From Streptomyces smyrnaeus (GTDB lineage Bacteria > Actinomycetota > Actinomycetes > Streptomycetales > Streptomycetaceae), in assembly GCF_017676345.1 (NCBI RefSeq), contig NZ_JAFFZM010000008.1, forward strand, positions 248,001-312,000: a DNA stretch of 64,000 bases, written 5' to 3'. The position numbers and the translations under genes were made by a program. Below the pieces are notes generated by a model. It was not told the DNA's origin, searched no databases, and saw only the letters and a program-made list of their open reading frames with translations. This document shows, piece by piece, positions 1-7,264 of this stretch (position 1 is its first letter; each line of letters opens with the position of its first letter).

Positions 1-41
1 GAGGCGGCCCGTGTGGTCGTCGGAGTCGTTGGGGTTCGCGG

Positions 42-830
42 TTACTTGGGGTCGCGGTTGAAGGTGGAGGCCGACCAGAGGTGGCCGAGGGCTGCGAGTC
101 CGAGGCACCAGGCGATGGCGAGCCATGCGTTGTGGCCGATGTGGCTGCCCAGCAGGAGTCCGCGCAGGGTCTCGATGGCGGGGGTGAAGGGCTGGTATTC
201 GGCGATCGGCTGGAACCAGCCGGGCATCCCGTCGACCGGGACGAAGGCGCTGGACAGCAGGGGCAGCAGGATCAGCGGCAGGGCGTTGTTGCTGGCGGCC
301 TCGGCGTTCGGGCTGACCAGGCCCATGCCGACCGCGATCCAGGTGAGTGCCAGGGCGAACAGGACGAGCAGTCCGAAGGCGGCCAGCCATTCCAGGGCTG
401 TGGCGTCGGTGGAGCGGAAGCCGATGGCCACGGCGACGGCCCCGACGAGGACCACGCTGAGGACCGATTGCAGCACGCTGCCGACGACGTGGCCGATGAG
501 GACCGAACCGCGGTGGATGGCCATGGTGCGGAAGCGGGCGATGATGCCCTCGCTCATGTCCGTGGAGACGGACACCGCGGTGCCGATCGTGGTGCTGCCG
601 ATGGTCATCAGCAGCAGACCCGGGACGAGGTAGGCGATGTAGTCGGAGCGGTCGGCGCCACCGCCGATGCCCGCGCTCATCACATCGCCGAAGATGTAGA
701 CGAACAGCAGCAACAGCATGATCGGCGTCAGCAGCAGGTTCAAGGTCAAGGACGGGTAGCGCCGTGCGTGCAGCAGGTTGCGGCGCAGCATGGTGTTCGA
801 GTCGCGCAGGGCGAGGGACAGGCCGCTCAT
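42..830 (-). CDS. ABC-2 type export permease
   Basis: Integral membrane subunit of an ABC exporter of the DrrB/ABC-2 type, 262 residues. A soluble N-terminus is followed by about six hydrophobic segments, the first starting near residue 20 in a stretch ending LLLLFVYIFGDVMSAG; the family is usually 250-290 residues, so it looks complete. The ATG at 828-830 overlaps the stop of the ATPase gene by four bases, implying translational coupling. It is the last gene of a DUF4097-ATPase-permease operon. In the family, such pairs export drugs or lipids; the substrate here cannot be told. The reading frame continues open upstream across the ATPase gene, but that part is a shadow of the ATPase. Confidence 0.88.
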   Translation of the reverse strand: MSGLSLALRDSNTMLRRNLLHARRYPSLTLNLLLTPIMLLLLFVYIFGDVMSAGIGGGADRSDYIAYLVPGLLLMTIGSTTIGTAVSVSTDMSEGIIARFRTMAIHRGSVLIGHVVGSVLQSVLSVVLVGAVAVAIGFRSTDATALEWLAAFGLLVLFALALTWIAVGMGLVSPNAEAASNNALPLILLPLLSSAFVPVDGMPGWFQPIAEYQPFTPAIETLRGLLLGSHIGHNAWLAIAWCLGLAALGHLWSASTFNRDPK

Positions 831-1789
831 CTGACGGTCTCCTTGGACTGGGACTGGGTGGGCAGGTCGGCCGGGCCGGTGAGGGCGAAGAAGACGTCGT
901 CGAGGTCGGGGGTGTGCACGCTCACCTCGTCGGCCTCGACGTCGGCGGCTTCCAGCTGGTCGAGGACGGCGCGGAGTTCGCGGTGGCTGCCGTCGCCGGG
1001 TATCTGCAGGGTGAGGGCTTCGTCGTCGCGGGTGGCCTCGCGCAGTGCGGTGGCGGCGCTCCGGTAGGTGGACGGGTCGGTGAAGCGGAGGCGGATGTGG
1101 CCGCCGGGGATGAGCCGCTTGAGCTCCTCGGCGCTGCCTTCGGCGGCGATCTTGCCGTTGTCGAGTACGGCGATACGGTCGGCGAGTTGGTCGGCCTCTT
1201 CCAGGTACTGGGTGGTCAGGAAGACGGTGACGCCGCCGGCGACCAACTCGCGGATGATCTGCCACATGGTGTGGCGGGAGCGGGGGTCCAGGCCGGTGGT
1301 GGGCTCGTCGAGGAAGATGATCCGCGGGTCGCCGACCAGGGTCATGGCGATGTCGAGACGCCGCTTCATCCCGCCGGAGTAGGTGGAGGCGGGCTTCTTC
1401 GCGGCCTCCACCAGGTCGAACCGCTCCAGCAGTTCGGCGGCCACCCGTCGGCCCTCCCGCTTGGACAGGTGGTGCAGATCGGCCATCAGCAGCATGTTCT
1501 CCTCACCGGTGATCAGGCCGTCCACGGCCGAGAACTGCCCGGTGACACCGATGGCCGCCCGCACCGCCTGCGACTCGGTGGCCAGATCGTGGCCGCCGAC
1601 CCGGGCCTGCCCGTGGTCGGTGGCGATGAGGGTGGAGAGGATCTTCACGACGGTGGTCTTGCCGGCCCCGTTCGGCCCCAGCAGGGCGAAGACCGATCCC
1701 TGCGGGACGGTGAGGTCGATACCGTCGAGCACGACCTTCTCGCCGTAGGACTTGCGCAGACCGTTCGCCGCGATCGCCGGATGCGTCAT
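827..1789 (-). CDS. ABC transporter ATP-binding protein (DrrA-like)
   Basis: Cytoplasmic ATPase that powers the adjacent permease, 320 residues from the chosen start. Visible motifs are Walker A GPNGAGKTT, signature YSGGMKRRLDIA, Walker B IIFLDEPTTGLDP and the switch histidine region FLTTQYLEEAD; a C-terminal regulatory extension typical of DrrA-type daunorubicin resistance ATPases follows. The ATG at 1787-1789 is preferred because GGAG lies about 8 bases upstream; an ATG 21 bases earlier overlaps the preceding gene. The upstream DUF4097 gene ends 17 bases before this start, so the three genes probably form one transcript. Drug or lipid efflux is inferred from family only. Confidence 0.92.
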   Translation of the reverse strand: MTHPAIAANGLRKSYGEKVVLDGIDLTVPQGSVFALLGPNGAGKTTVVKILSTLIATDHGQARVGGHDLATESQAVRAAIGVTGQFSAVDGLITGEENMLLMADLHHLSKREGRRVAAELLERFDLVEAAKKPASTYSGGMKRRLDIAMTLVGDPRIIFLDEPTTGLDPRSRHTMWQIIRELVAGGVTVFLTTQYLEEADQLADRIAVLDNGKIAAEGSAEELKRLIPGGHIRLRFTDPSTYRSAATALREATRDDEALTLQIPGDGSHRELRAVLDQLEAADVEADEVSVHTPDLDDVFFALTGPADLPTQSQSKETVR

Positions 1790-1806
1790 GACGGTTACTC
1801 CGTTCT

Positions 1807-2472
1807 TCACAGGCTGCGGGCGCTGATGTCGCCGTGAGCGGTGGTCGCGTGGATGGTCAGACCGGCGGCGCCGTCGGTGTTCTTGAGCGTGTTGCGGATC
1901 CGGCCGAAGGAGGTGCCGGCGTCCAGCGAGGCGGACACTCCCCGGGCGGCACCGACCGAGATGCCGCCGTACTCGGTGCGCAGGGTGACCGTGCCGCGCT
2001 CGGCCTCGGCGATGTGGATGTCGCCCTTCTGTGTGCGGATCTCCCCGGCGCCGCCCAGGCGGCCGACCATGACGTCACCGGCGAGGGTGGTGAGGCGGAC
2101 GCCTTCCGCCTCGTCCAGCTTGATCTGCGCCCGCTGGCCCTCGAAGGCGACCTCACCGAGCCGTCCGACCCCTCGGAACTCGGCGTCGGCCGCCGTTGCC
2201 TCGACCCGGGACCCGGTGGGCAGCTGAACCGTCACCTCGATCGAACCGGAAGGGCCCAGCAGCCGGTTGCCGCCCTTCGCGCCCTCGATCCGCACGACGC
2301 CGTCGTCGTAGGTGACCTCGGTCTGCTCCGCCGCCTTCACGTCCCGGCCCTTGGTGGGGTCGGCGGGCAGGACCTCGACCGTGGTGTCGGCCCGGTCGGC
2401 GGCAATGAAACGGATGCTTCCCGCGGGGATGTCCAGGACGGCAAGGACGGGGGCGGGGGTCTTGAACTGCAT
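1807..2472 (-). CDS. DUF4097-family beta-strand repeat protein
   Basis: 221 residues, no signal peptide or membrane segment. The sequence has short repeating beta-strand units (for example GVRIEG, GDVMVGR, GDIHIAE, GGISVG, GDISARS) characteristic of DUF4097/DUF4098 adhesin-like proteins. Such proteins are often encoded next to DrrAB-type exporters or anti-sigma modules in actinobacteria, but their function is unknown. The ATG at 2470-2472 has a strong AGGAG ribosome-binding site 6 bases upstream; the longer frame beginning at 2523 reads into the operator region and is not chosen. It is the first gene of the export operon and is divergent from the GbsR-like regulator, so its promoter lies inside the CGTTGCA repeat region. 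Confidence 0.8.
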   Translation of the reverse strand: MQFKTPAPVLAVLDIPAGSIRFIAADRADTTVEVLPADPTKGRDVKAAEQTEVTYDDGVVRIEGAKGGNRLLGPSGSIEVTVQLPTGSRVEATAADAEFRGVGRLGEVAFEGQRAQIKLDEAEGVRLTTLAGDVMVGRLGGAGEIRTQKGDIHIAEAERGTVTLRTEYGGISVGAARGVSASLDAGTSFGRIRNTLKNTDGAAGLTIHATTAHGDISARSL

Positions 2473-2515
2473 TGTGCTCTCCTTCGGTTCGCTGTTTCCG
2501 ATGAGAGAAACGCTA

Positions 2516-2637
2516 CGTTGCATTCATAGACCTGGCAACAAGCTCGTTGCATAGAAGAGACATCCCTGCAGGTGAGAGCAATTATTTCGTTGCAACGGGT
2601 CAGAAGATAACGCAACGCCGCCAGACCGTTCGTTGCA
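2516..2637. promoter_or_regulatory. CGTTGCA operator repeats in divergent promoter
   Basis: The 221-base gap between the export operon and the regulator holds the heptamer CGTTGCA at 2516, 2545, 2588 and 2631, plus its complement-like form CGCAACG at 2611. The copy at 2588-2597 is a perfect 10-base palindrome, CGTTGCAACG, and the copy at 2545 is paired with GCAAC at 2535. The clustering and symmetry suggest binding sites for the regulator encoded at 2694; the binding itself is inferred. Confidence 0.6.
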
Positions 2638-2693
2638 ATGGAATGAAGGTGAACGCTATTCTGGGGGCACCAGGGACCACGAAGGAGGCCGCG

Positions 2694-3452
2694 ATGCCGG
2701 GAGGCAGACTCACCCAGCAGGAACGCCAGCAGATCGCGCTGGGGCTGTCCGAAGGCCTCGCCTACGCGCAGATCGCCAGACGTCTCGACCGTCCGACCTC
2801 GACCGTCACCCGCGAGGTGATGCGCAACGGCGGCCCCACCGGCTACCGCGCCGACCTGGCGCACCGCGCCACCGAACACCGCACCCGCCGCCGCAGGCAG
2901 GCCGCGCCCCGGGGCGGGCCGCAGGTGTCCCCGCAGGCCCACGGACGGGACGCCGAGGCCCTGCGCGAGTACGAGGAGACGCTCACCACCGTCTTCATGC
3001 AATCGGGCGTGCCCAAGATGATGGCCCGGGTGCTCGTCTGCCTCTACACCACCGACACGGGCAGCCTCACCGCGTCCGAACTGGTCCAGCGCCTGCACGT
3101 CAGCCCGGCGTCCATCTCCAAAGCCATCACGTTCCTGGAGGGGCAGGGCCTCGTCCGCCGGGAGCGCGACGAAGGCCGCCGCGAGCGCTACGTCGTCGAC
3201 GACGACGTCTGGTACCAGTCGATGATCGCCAGCGCCCGCTCCCTCGCCCAGGTCGTCGAGACCTCACGACAGGGCGTCGGCATACTCGGCCGCGACACCC
3301 CGGCCGGCGCCCGGCTGGAGAACATCGCCCGCTTCCTCGACTTCGTCACCGAGAGCACGATCCGGGCCGCAGAACAGGCCCGCGAAGTCCTCCACACGGA
3401 TCCCGGAACGACCACGGGCGGCACCACCGGGCCGCATACGGACGGCGGATGA
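2694..3452 (+). CDS. GbsR/MarR-family regulator with extra N-terminal IS30-like HTH
   Basis: Predicted DNA-binding regulator of 252 residues with two putative DNA-binding parts. Residues 1-60 resemble the helix-turn-helix at the N-terminus of IS30-family transposases (LTQQERQQIALGLSEG, then YAQIARRLDRPTSTVTREV). Residues 85-240 are a winged-helix GbsR/MarR-type domain (SASELVQRLHVSP-like helix, then a wing ERDEGRRERYVVDD). The ATG at 2694 follows GAAGGAGG at 2681-2688. It faces the DUF4097/ABC operon across repeated CGTTGCA boxes, so it most likely controls that operon and itself. Known GbsR-type proteins sense small ligands, but nothing here identifies one. No transposase catalytic region is present. 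Confidence 0.82.
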   Translation: MPGGRLTQQERQQIALGLSEGLAYAQIARRLDRPTSTVTREVMRNGGPTGYRADLAHRATEHRTRRRRQAAPRGGPQVSPQAHGRDAEALREYEETLTTVFMQSGVPKMMARVLVCLYTTDTGSLTASELVQRLHVSPASISKAITFLEGQGLVRRERDEGRRERYVVDDDVWYQSMIASARSLAQVVETSRQGVGILGRDTPAGARLENIARFLDFVTESTIRAAEQAREVLHTDPGTTTGGTTGPHTDGG

Positions 3453-3562
3453 TCCGCCGCCTCGCTGCTCACGGGCAACCCGATGGCCGCGGCCGGGAGT
3501 TCAGCACTCCGGCCGTTCGGCGTTCGCCCGACTCGGCACCCGGAGCGCGCGACCTCGTGCCC

Positions 3563-3585
3563 CCCTGCCCAGCGGCGGGGCAGGG
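3563..3585. terminator. Hairpin between convergent genes
   Basis: CCCTGCCC and GGGCAGGG form an 8-base-pair stem with a 7-base loop, between the stop of the regulator gene (3452) and the stop of the convergent gene (3603). No T-run follows, which is common for actinobacterial terminators. Confidence 0.4.
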
Positions 3586-3602
3586 CAGGGCGGTCGGTCG
3601 AG

Positions 3603-4028
3603 TCACTGTGGCTCAGTGGGGGGCGTGGTCTGCCGGGGGCGCGGGCCGAGGTTCTGGGTGATCGTGGCGTGGAGGGCGGCGTGCAGGGTGGCCGCCGGCG
3701 TCAGGGAGCCGGCCGGGGTGCAGGGGACGGCCCAGTGCGGCCCCGGAGGGTGCAGGCGGCTGCTGGGCGGAACGGTCACCCAGCTCGCCGCGCCCAGCAC
3801 CTGTACGGCGGCGAACTCGCAGAAGGACCATCCCTGCGCGCTGCCCGGCTCCACCAGCCAGTAGAGCCTGCTGCCGTACGGGTCGCGGATGACCGCACCC
3901 GAGGAGGTGCCGAGCCGGGTCAGTACGCCCTCTCCCAGGTACGCGGGCACGCGCACCGCGTCCCACCACTCCCCGGCGGGTAACAGCACGGCATCCAGGC
4001 CCTTCGGCAGTGGCCAGCACACGGTCAC
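3603..4028 (-). CDS. Hypothetical protein, possibly nucleotide-metabolism related
   Basis: 141 residues. I do not recognise a characterised family. The N-terminal half (TVCWPLPKGLDAVLLPAGEW, then WDAVRVPAYLGEGVL) and the motif IRDPYGSRLYWLVEPG resemble Streptomyces hypothetical proteins of this size that sit beside XRE regulators. The C-terminal third is rich in proline and histidine. The start is GTG at 4026-4028 with AGGAG 5 bases upstream. It is downstream of, and in the same direction as, the XRE regulator at 4301-5650, but a 272-base gap with two inverted repeats separates them, so it probably has its own promoter. Confidence 0.6.
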   Translation of the reverse strand: MTVCWPLPKGLDAVLLPAGEWWDAVRVPAYLGEGVLTRLGTSSGAVIRDPYGSRLYWLVEPGSAQGWSFCEFAAVQVLGAASWVTVPPSSRLHPPGPHWAVPCTPAGSLTPAATLHAALHATITQNLGPRPRQTTPPTEPQ

Positions 4029-4162
4029 GGCTTCTCCTGTGCGTCTTCAGCGACTTCGACCCGTTCGGCACCGGCAGTCGACCTGCCGGCACTTCGCGAC
4101 GTCAGGTCTCCCCGCACTGTCGGGCGCATCTCACGGTTCCTCACGCTCTCCACATGCCCTCA

Positions 4163-4257
4163 CCTGACAGTCCTTCGCCTGTCAGGGCTTCACCTGTCAG
4201 GACGTGTCCCACCCTGCCGACTGTGAAGGCCGGAAAGTGTCACCAATGTGTGACACT
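4163..4257. promoter_or_regulatory. Two inverted repeats upstream of the 141-residue gene
   Basis: CCTGACAG (4163-4170) pairs with CTGTCAGG (4179-4186), and a further CCTGTCAGG copy lies at 4193-4201. A second, perfect 8-base-pair inverted repeat, AGTGTCAC (4236-4243) and GTGACACT (4250-4257), follows. They lie in the 272-base gap between the end of the XRE gene and the gene at 4028, and could be operators or a terminator plus operator. Which protein binds is unknown. Confidence 0.45.
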
Positions 4258-4300
4258 CCCGTCGCACACCGTGTCCGCTCTCCCGCCACCGTCCGGTACA

Positions 4301-5650
4301 TCACAGGCAGAGCCACGCCGCCATGTTGTCGAGCGAGTCGGGTGTGCGGCGGCGCTGCGCCACCAGGCCGCTGATGGTCTCGCGCGCCCCTGGGTGGTAG
4401 CGGGTCTGCTCCGGTGCCAGTTTGCGGGCCGTCACGACGGATCCCAGTGCGGCGTCGCTGTGTCCGGTCTCCATCTCGGCCCGCGCCCGGTCCACGTAGA
4501 AGTGCGCGCGGCGCGACATCGGCCAGCCGTGCGGGAGGCGCACATCGCGGGACTTCTCCAGCGCCTTGCCGTAGCGCCGCATCTCCACCTGCGCCGACAC
4601 CTCGTGCACCGCCACATTGGCCGGTCCGAAGCTCAACCAGTACACCCGTTCCGCCTCCCCTGTGCGCCGCGCGTAGGAGGCGGCCTCGCGCAGGTGGCTG
4701 CCGACCGCGTCGGCGTCGTGGGCGCGTGCCGCGATGACGCTGGCCCCCAGATGCAACTGTCCCCGTACGACGAGGGTGTCGCGGGCTTCCTGCTCCGCGC
4801 TGTCGACTCGGGAGAGCACCCGGTGGCCTGCGTCGATGAGCCGCAGCCCGATGGTGTGCTCGCCCTCGCGGAAGTAGGTCAGTGCGCGCATGTACTGGCG
4901 TACGGCGGCCAGCAGCGGGTCCGAGCCGCGTTCGGCGGCCCAGCCGAGCCGGTCCAGGGCGATGGTCGCCAGGTCGTAGAAACCGAGCTTGGTGGCGATG
5001 TCATGTGCCGTGCGGTAGGCCGAACCCAGCGTCTGCCACAGCGCGGTGGTCCGGCTGCGGTGGGCTGCGGCGGTCACCTCGGCGATGAAGGCCGGCAGCG
5101 CGTGGGCCGCCTTGCTGAGCTGGGTGGCGCGCACCATACGGCACAGCTCGTCGGCCTGTGCGGCGAGTTGGGCGGGTGTACGGGCGTCGTGCTGTGCACG
5201 CGTCCCGCCTGCGTCGTGCGGTCCCGAAACCGCGCACCGGTCGGACACGTCACGCCGGTCGGCGGCGCGTTGGTCGGACATGTCGTGCCGGTCGGACACA
5301 TGGCGCCCGTCGGACGCATGACGCCCGTCGGACGTGTGGCTGAGATCGGAGACGTCGTACAGGTCGTACAGATCGAGGGCTTCCCGGATGGGCCGGATGA
5401 GCGCGGCGAGCCGGTCCTGCTGCAGTTCGGTGACGTACGGCTGGCCCGTCAGCACCGTCACATCGATACGCAGCTCCCGCGCCACCGCCGAGACGAGGTC
5501 GGGCGAGGCGTTCTTGCGGCCCTCCTCGACCTGTCGTAACAGGCTGTAGGAGTAGGGCAACCTGGCGGCCAGACCGCGCTGGGTCAGTCCGGCCAGCTTG
5601 CGCTGATGGGCGATGCGGACGCCCGCGTGTTCTTCCTCAAGCCCGCGCAT
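4301..5650 (-). CDS. XRE-family regulator with hexapeptide-repeat linker
   Basis: 449 residues. The N-terminal helix-turn-helix spans residues 10-70 (VRIAHQRKLAGLTQRGLAAR, then LLRQVEEGRKNASPDLVSAVA). Residues 100-140 are a low-complexity linker of imperfect 6-residue units (SHTSDG, RHASDG, RHVSDR, HDMSDQ and so on), encoded by an 18-base tandem repeat. The remaining 300 residues are helical and TPR-like, as in Streptomyces XRE regulators with a C-terminal sensing domain. The ATG at 5648-5650 has GGAG upstream. It is divergent from the flavoprotein gene at 5855, which it may control; ligand and targets are unknown. Confidence 0.82.
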   Translation of the reverse strand: MRGLEEEHAGVRIAHQRKLAGLTQRGLAARLPYSYSLLRQVEEGRKNASPDLVSAVARELRIDVTVLTGQPYVTELQQDRLAALIRPIREALDLYDLYDVSDLSHTSDGRHASDGRHVSDRHDMSDQRAADRRDVSDRCAVSGPHDAGGTRAQHDARTPAQLAAQADELCRMVRATQLSKAAHALPAFIAEVTAAAHRSRTTALWQTLGSAYRTAHDIATKLGFYDLATIALDRLGWAAERGSDPLLAAVRQYMRALTYFREGEHTIGLRLIDAGHRVLSRVDSAEQEARDTLVVRGQLHLGASVIAARAHDADAVGSHLREAASYARRTGEAERVYWLSFGPANVAVHEVSAQVEMRRYGKALEKSRDVRLPHGWPMSRRAHFYVDRARAEMETGHSDAALGSVVTARKLAPEQTRYHPGARETISGLVAQRRRTPDSLDNMAAWLCL

Positions 5651-5854
5651 CCGCGACTCCGTTCCTCGATGTCCGGAACCGTATGCACGGTCTGCGACAG
5701 CGATGCTTTTCGGACGCGAGCACCACTCGATCGGGTTCCACCGAGTTGCGTGGGCGCGGCGGGGTGTGAGAAGCCCGCTGCGCTGCGCCGGACAGGGTGG
5801 CCGGAAGAGATGCGGAGACTGCGGAGACTGCGGACTTCGTGGTGAGATGCGCGT

Positions 5855-6412
5855 ATGGCCTCTCGCGTCCTGTATCTGCTCGGTTGCGCGGCGCCACCTG
5901 TGCTGCGGATCGCCGATGTCGTCGACGACGCCCAACGCGCGGGCTGGGACGTGTGCCTGGGGCTCACGCCCACTGCGGCGCACTGGCTGTCGGACCAACT
6001 GCCCGCGCTGGAGCAGCAGTGCGGTCACCCGGTGCGCTCCCGGTACAAAATGCCGGGCCAGCCCGATGCCTGGCCGCCCGCGACGGCCGCGCTGCTGGCG
6101 CCCGCGACGTTCAACACCGTCAACCAGTGGGCGCTGGGGATCACGGAGAAGTTCGTCGTCGGCTTCGCGGCCGAGGCGATCGGCAAGGGCATCCCCCTGG
6201 TGACGATGCCGTGTGTGAACGCCGCCTATGCCCGCCATCCCCAGTTCGACCGCTCCGTCGAGACGCTGCGCCGGGCCGGCGTACGGGTGCTGTACGGGGA
6301 GGGCGGCTTCGTACCGAACGCACCGGGCGAGGGCCGCCCGGAGGCGTACCCGTGGGGGCGCGCGCTGGCAGCCGCGGCAGAGGCCCTGGCGTCCACCGGC
6401 GCACCGGACTGA
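5855..6412 (+). CDS. Flavoprotein of the HFCD/phosphopantothenoylcysteine decarboxylase family
   Basis: 185 residues, cytoplasmic. The fold signature is seen in LYLLGCAAPPVLRI near the start, the flavin-binding segment LLAPATFNTVNQWALGI (around residue 85-100) and PLVTMPCVNAAYARHP, which matches the P-x-M-N region of HFCD flavoproteins. Relatives decarboxylate cysteine-like groups or act as FMN-dependent enzymes; the substrate here is unknown. It is divergent from the XRE regulator gene, and the upstream region has the 9-base direct repeat GCGGAGACT near 5812-5830. Such XRE-flavoprotein pairs recur in Streptomyces, suggesting dedicated regulation. Confidence 0.78.
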   Translation: MASRVLYLLGCAAPPVLRIADVVDDAQRAGWDVCLGLTPTAAHWLSDQLPALEQQCGHPVRSRYKMPGQPDAWPPATAALLAPATFNTVNQWALGITEKFVVGFAAEAIGKGIPLVTMPCVNAAYARHPQFDRSVETLRRAGVRVLYGEGGFVPNAPGEGRPEAYPWGRALAAAAEALASTGAPD

Positions 6413-6580
6413 CGGCCACGCTGCCTCCGGCGCAGCGCGTCCCCCGTGCGCACCCACGCACCGACGCGCAGACGCACCGACGCGCCCATGCGGGGTGGCG
6501 ACGGCCCGTGTCCGCATCGGTCGAGAGGGCACCCGGGCGCTTGCCCGTTCCGGTTCGAGACGCGGTACTCTTTGGTCATT

Positions 6581-6604
6581 CGCCTTGGTCGAACGCCCAA
6601 GGCG
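6581..6604. promoter_or_regulatory. 24-base palindrome upstream of TetR/monooxygenase operon
   Basis: CGCCTTGG (6581-6588) and CCAAGGCG (6597-6604) form perfect 8-base arms around an 8-base spacer, about 50 bases upstream of the TetR start. Size and position fit an autoregulatory TetR operator. The rest of the 243-base gap (6413-6655) has only GACGCACC-type short repeats. Confidence 0.55.
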
Positions 6605-6655
6605 GGCGCCCGAGAGTGAACGCCTCACCGCGACCGATCCCCCAAGGAGGCCTCC

Positions 6656-7264
6656 ATGCCACCTCCCCCTCCCCCACCCCCTCCCACCGCTGCGGACCGG
6701 GGCCGCGAAGTGCGGCAGCGGCTGCTGCGGGCCGGCGCGGAGCTCATCGCCGAACGCGGCTGGTCGGCGGTGAGCACCCGCGCGGTCGCCGAGCGGGCAA
6801 AGACCGCTCAGGGCCTGGTGCACTACCACTTCGCCTCCCTCGGCGCGCTGCTGCGGCAGGCGGCGCTCGGCGGCGTCGAAGCGCTCTTCGACGAGCTGAC
6901 GACGCTGCTGAAGACCGCCGCCACCTCCCAGCAGGCGCTGGATCGCGTACTGGGCGCACTGGACGCCTATTCGGGCACGGACCCGACCTCCTTGCTGTTC
7001 ACCGAGACCTATCTGGCAGCCGCCCGCGACGAGGAGCTCAAGGACGGTCTGGCGGGCATCCTCGCGGGCGCGCGTGACGCGCTCGCCGACCACCTCGGCG
7101 ACCAGGGAGTGCCGCAGCCGCAGGAGACCGCCGTCGTGCTGCTCGCGGCGGTCGACGGGCTGATGCTGCACCGCCCCACGTCGCCCGCCCTCACCTCGGC
7201 AGCCGTCGGCCCGGTCCTGCGCCGGCTCTTCACCGAAGCGAACCCGGGAGGTGGGACCGTATGA
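6656..7264 (+). CDS. TetR-family regulator
   Basis: 202 residues. A run of nine prolines follows the initiator methionine, then a standard TetR helix-turn-helix at residues 20-65 (LLRAGAELIAERGWSAVSTR, then AVAERAKTAQGLVHYHF). The rest is a helical ligand-binding domain. The start has AAGGAGG 6-12 bases upstream. The last four bases overlap the start of the FAD monooxygenase gene (ATGA), so the two are translationally coupled and the repressor probably controls its own operon through the 6581-6604 palindrome. The polyproline start is unusual for the family. Confidence 0.88.
   Translation: MPPPPPPPPPTAADRGREVRQRLLRAGAELIAERGWSAVSTRAVAERAKTAQGLVHYHFASLGALLRQAALGGVEALFDELTTLLKTAATSQQALDRVLGALDAYSGTDPTSLLFTETYLAAARDEELKDGLAGILAGARDALADHLGDQGVPQPQETAVVLLAAVDGLMLHRPTSPALTSAAVGPVLRRLFTEANPGGGTV

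Noticed and set aside
2694..2880. An IS30 insertion element
   Set aside because: Only the helix-turn-helix of an IS30-type transposase is seen; the catalytic region and terminal inverted repeats are missing, and the frame continues into a GbsR domain.
4301..7171. A 956-residue reading of the XRE frame
   Set aside because: The frame continues upstream of the XRE start through the divergent flavoprotein and TetR genes; only 4301-5650 has a start signal and coding character.
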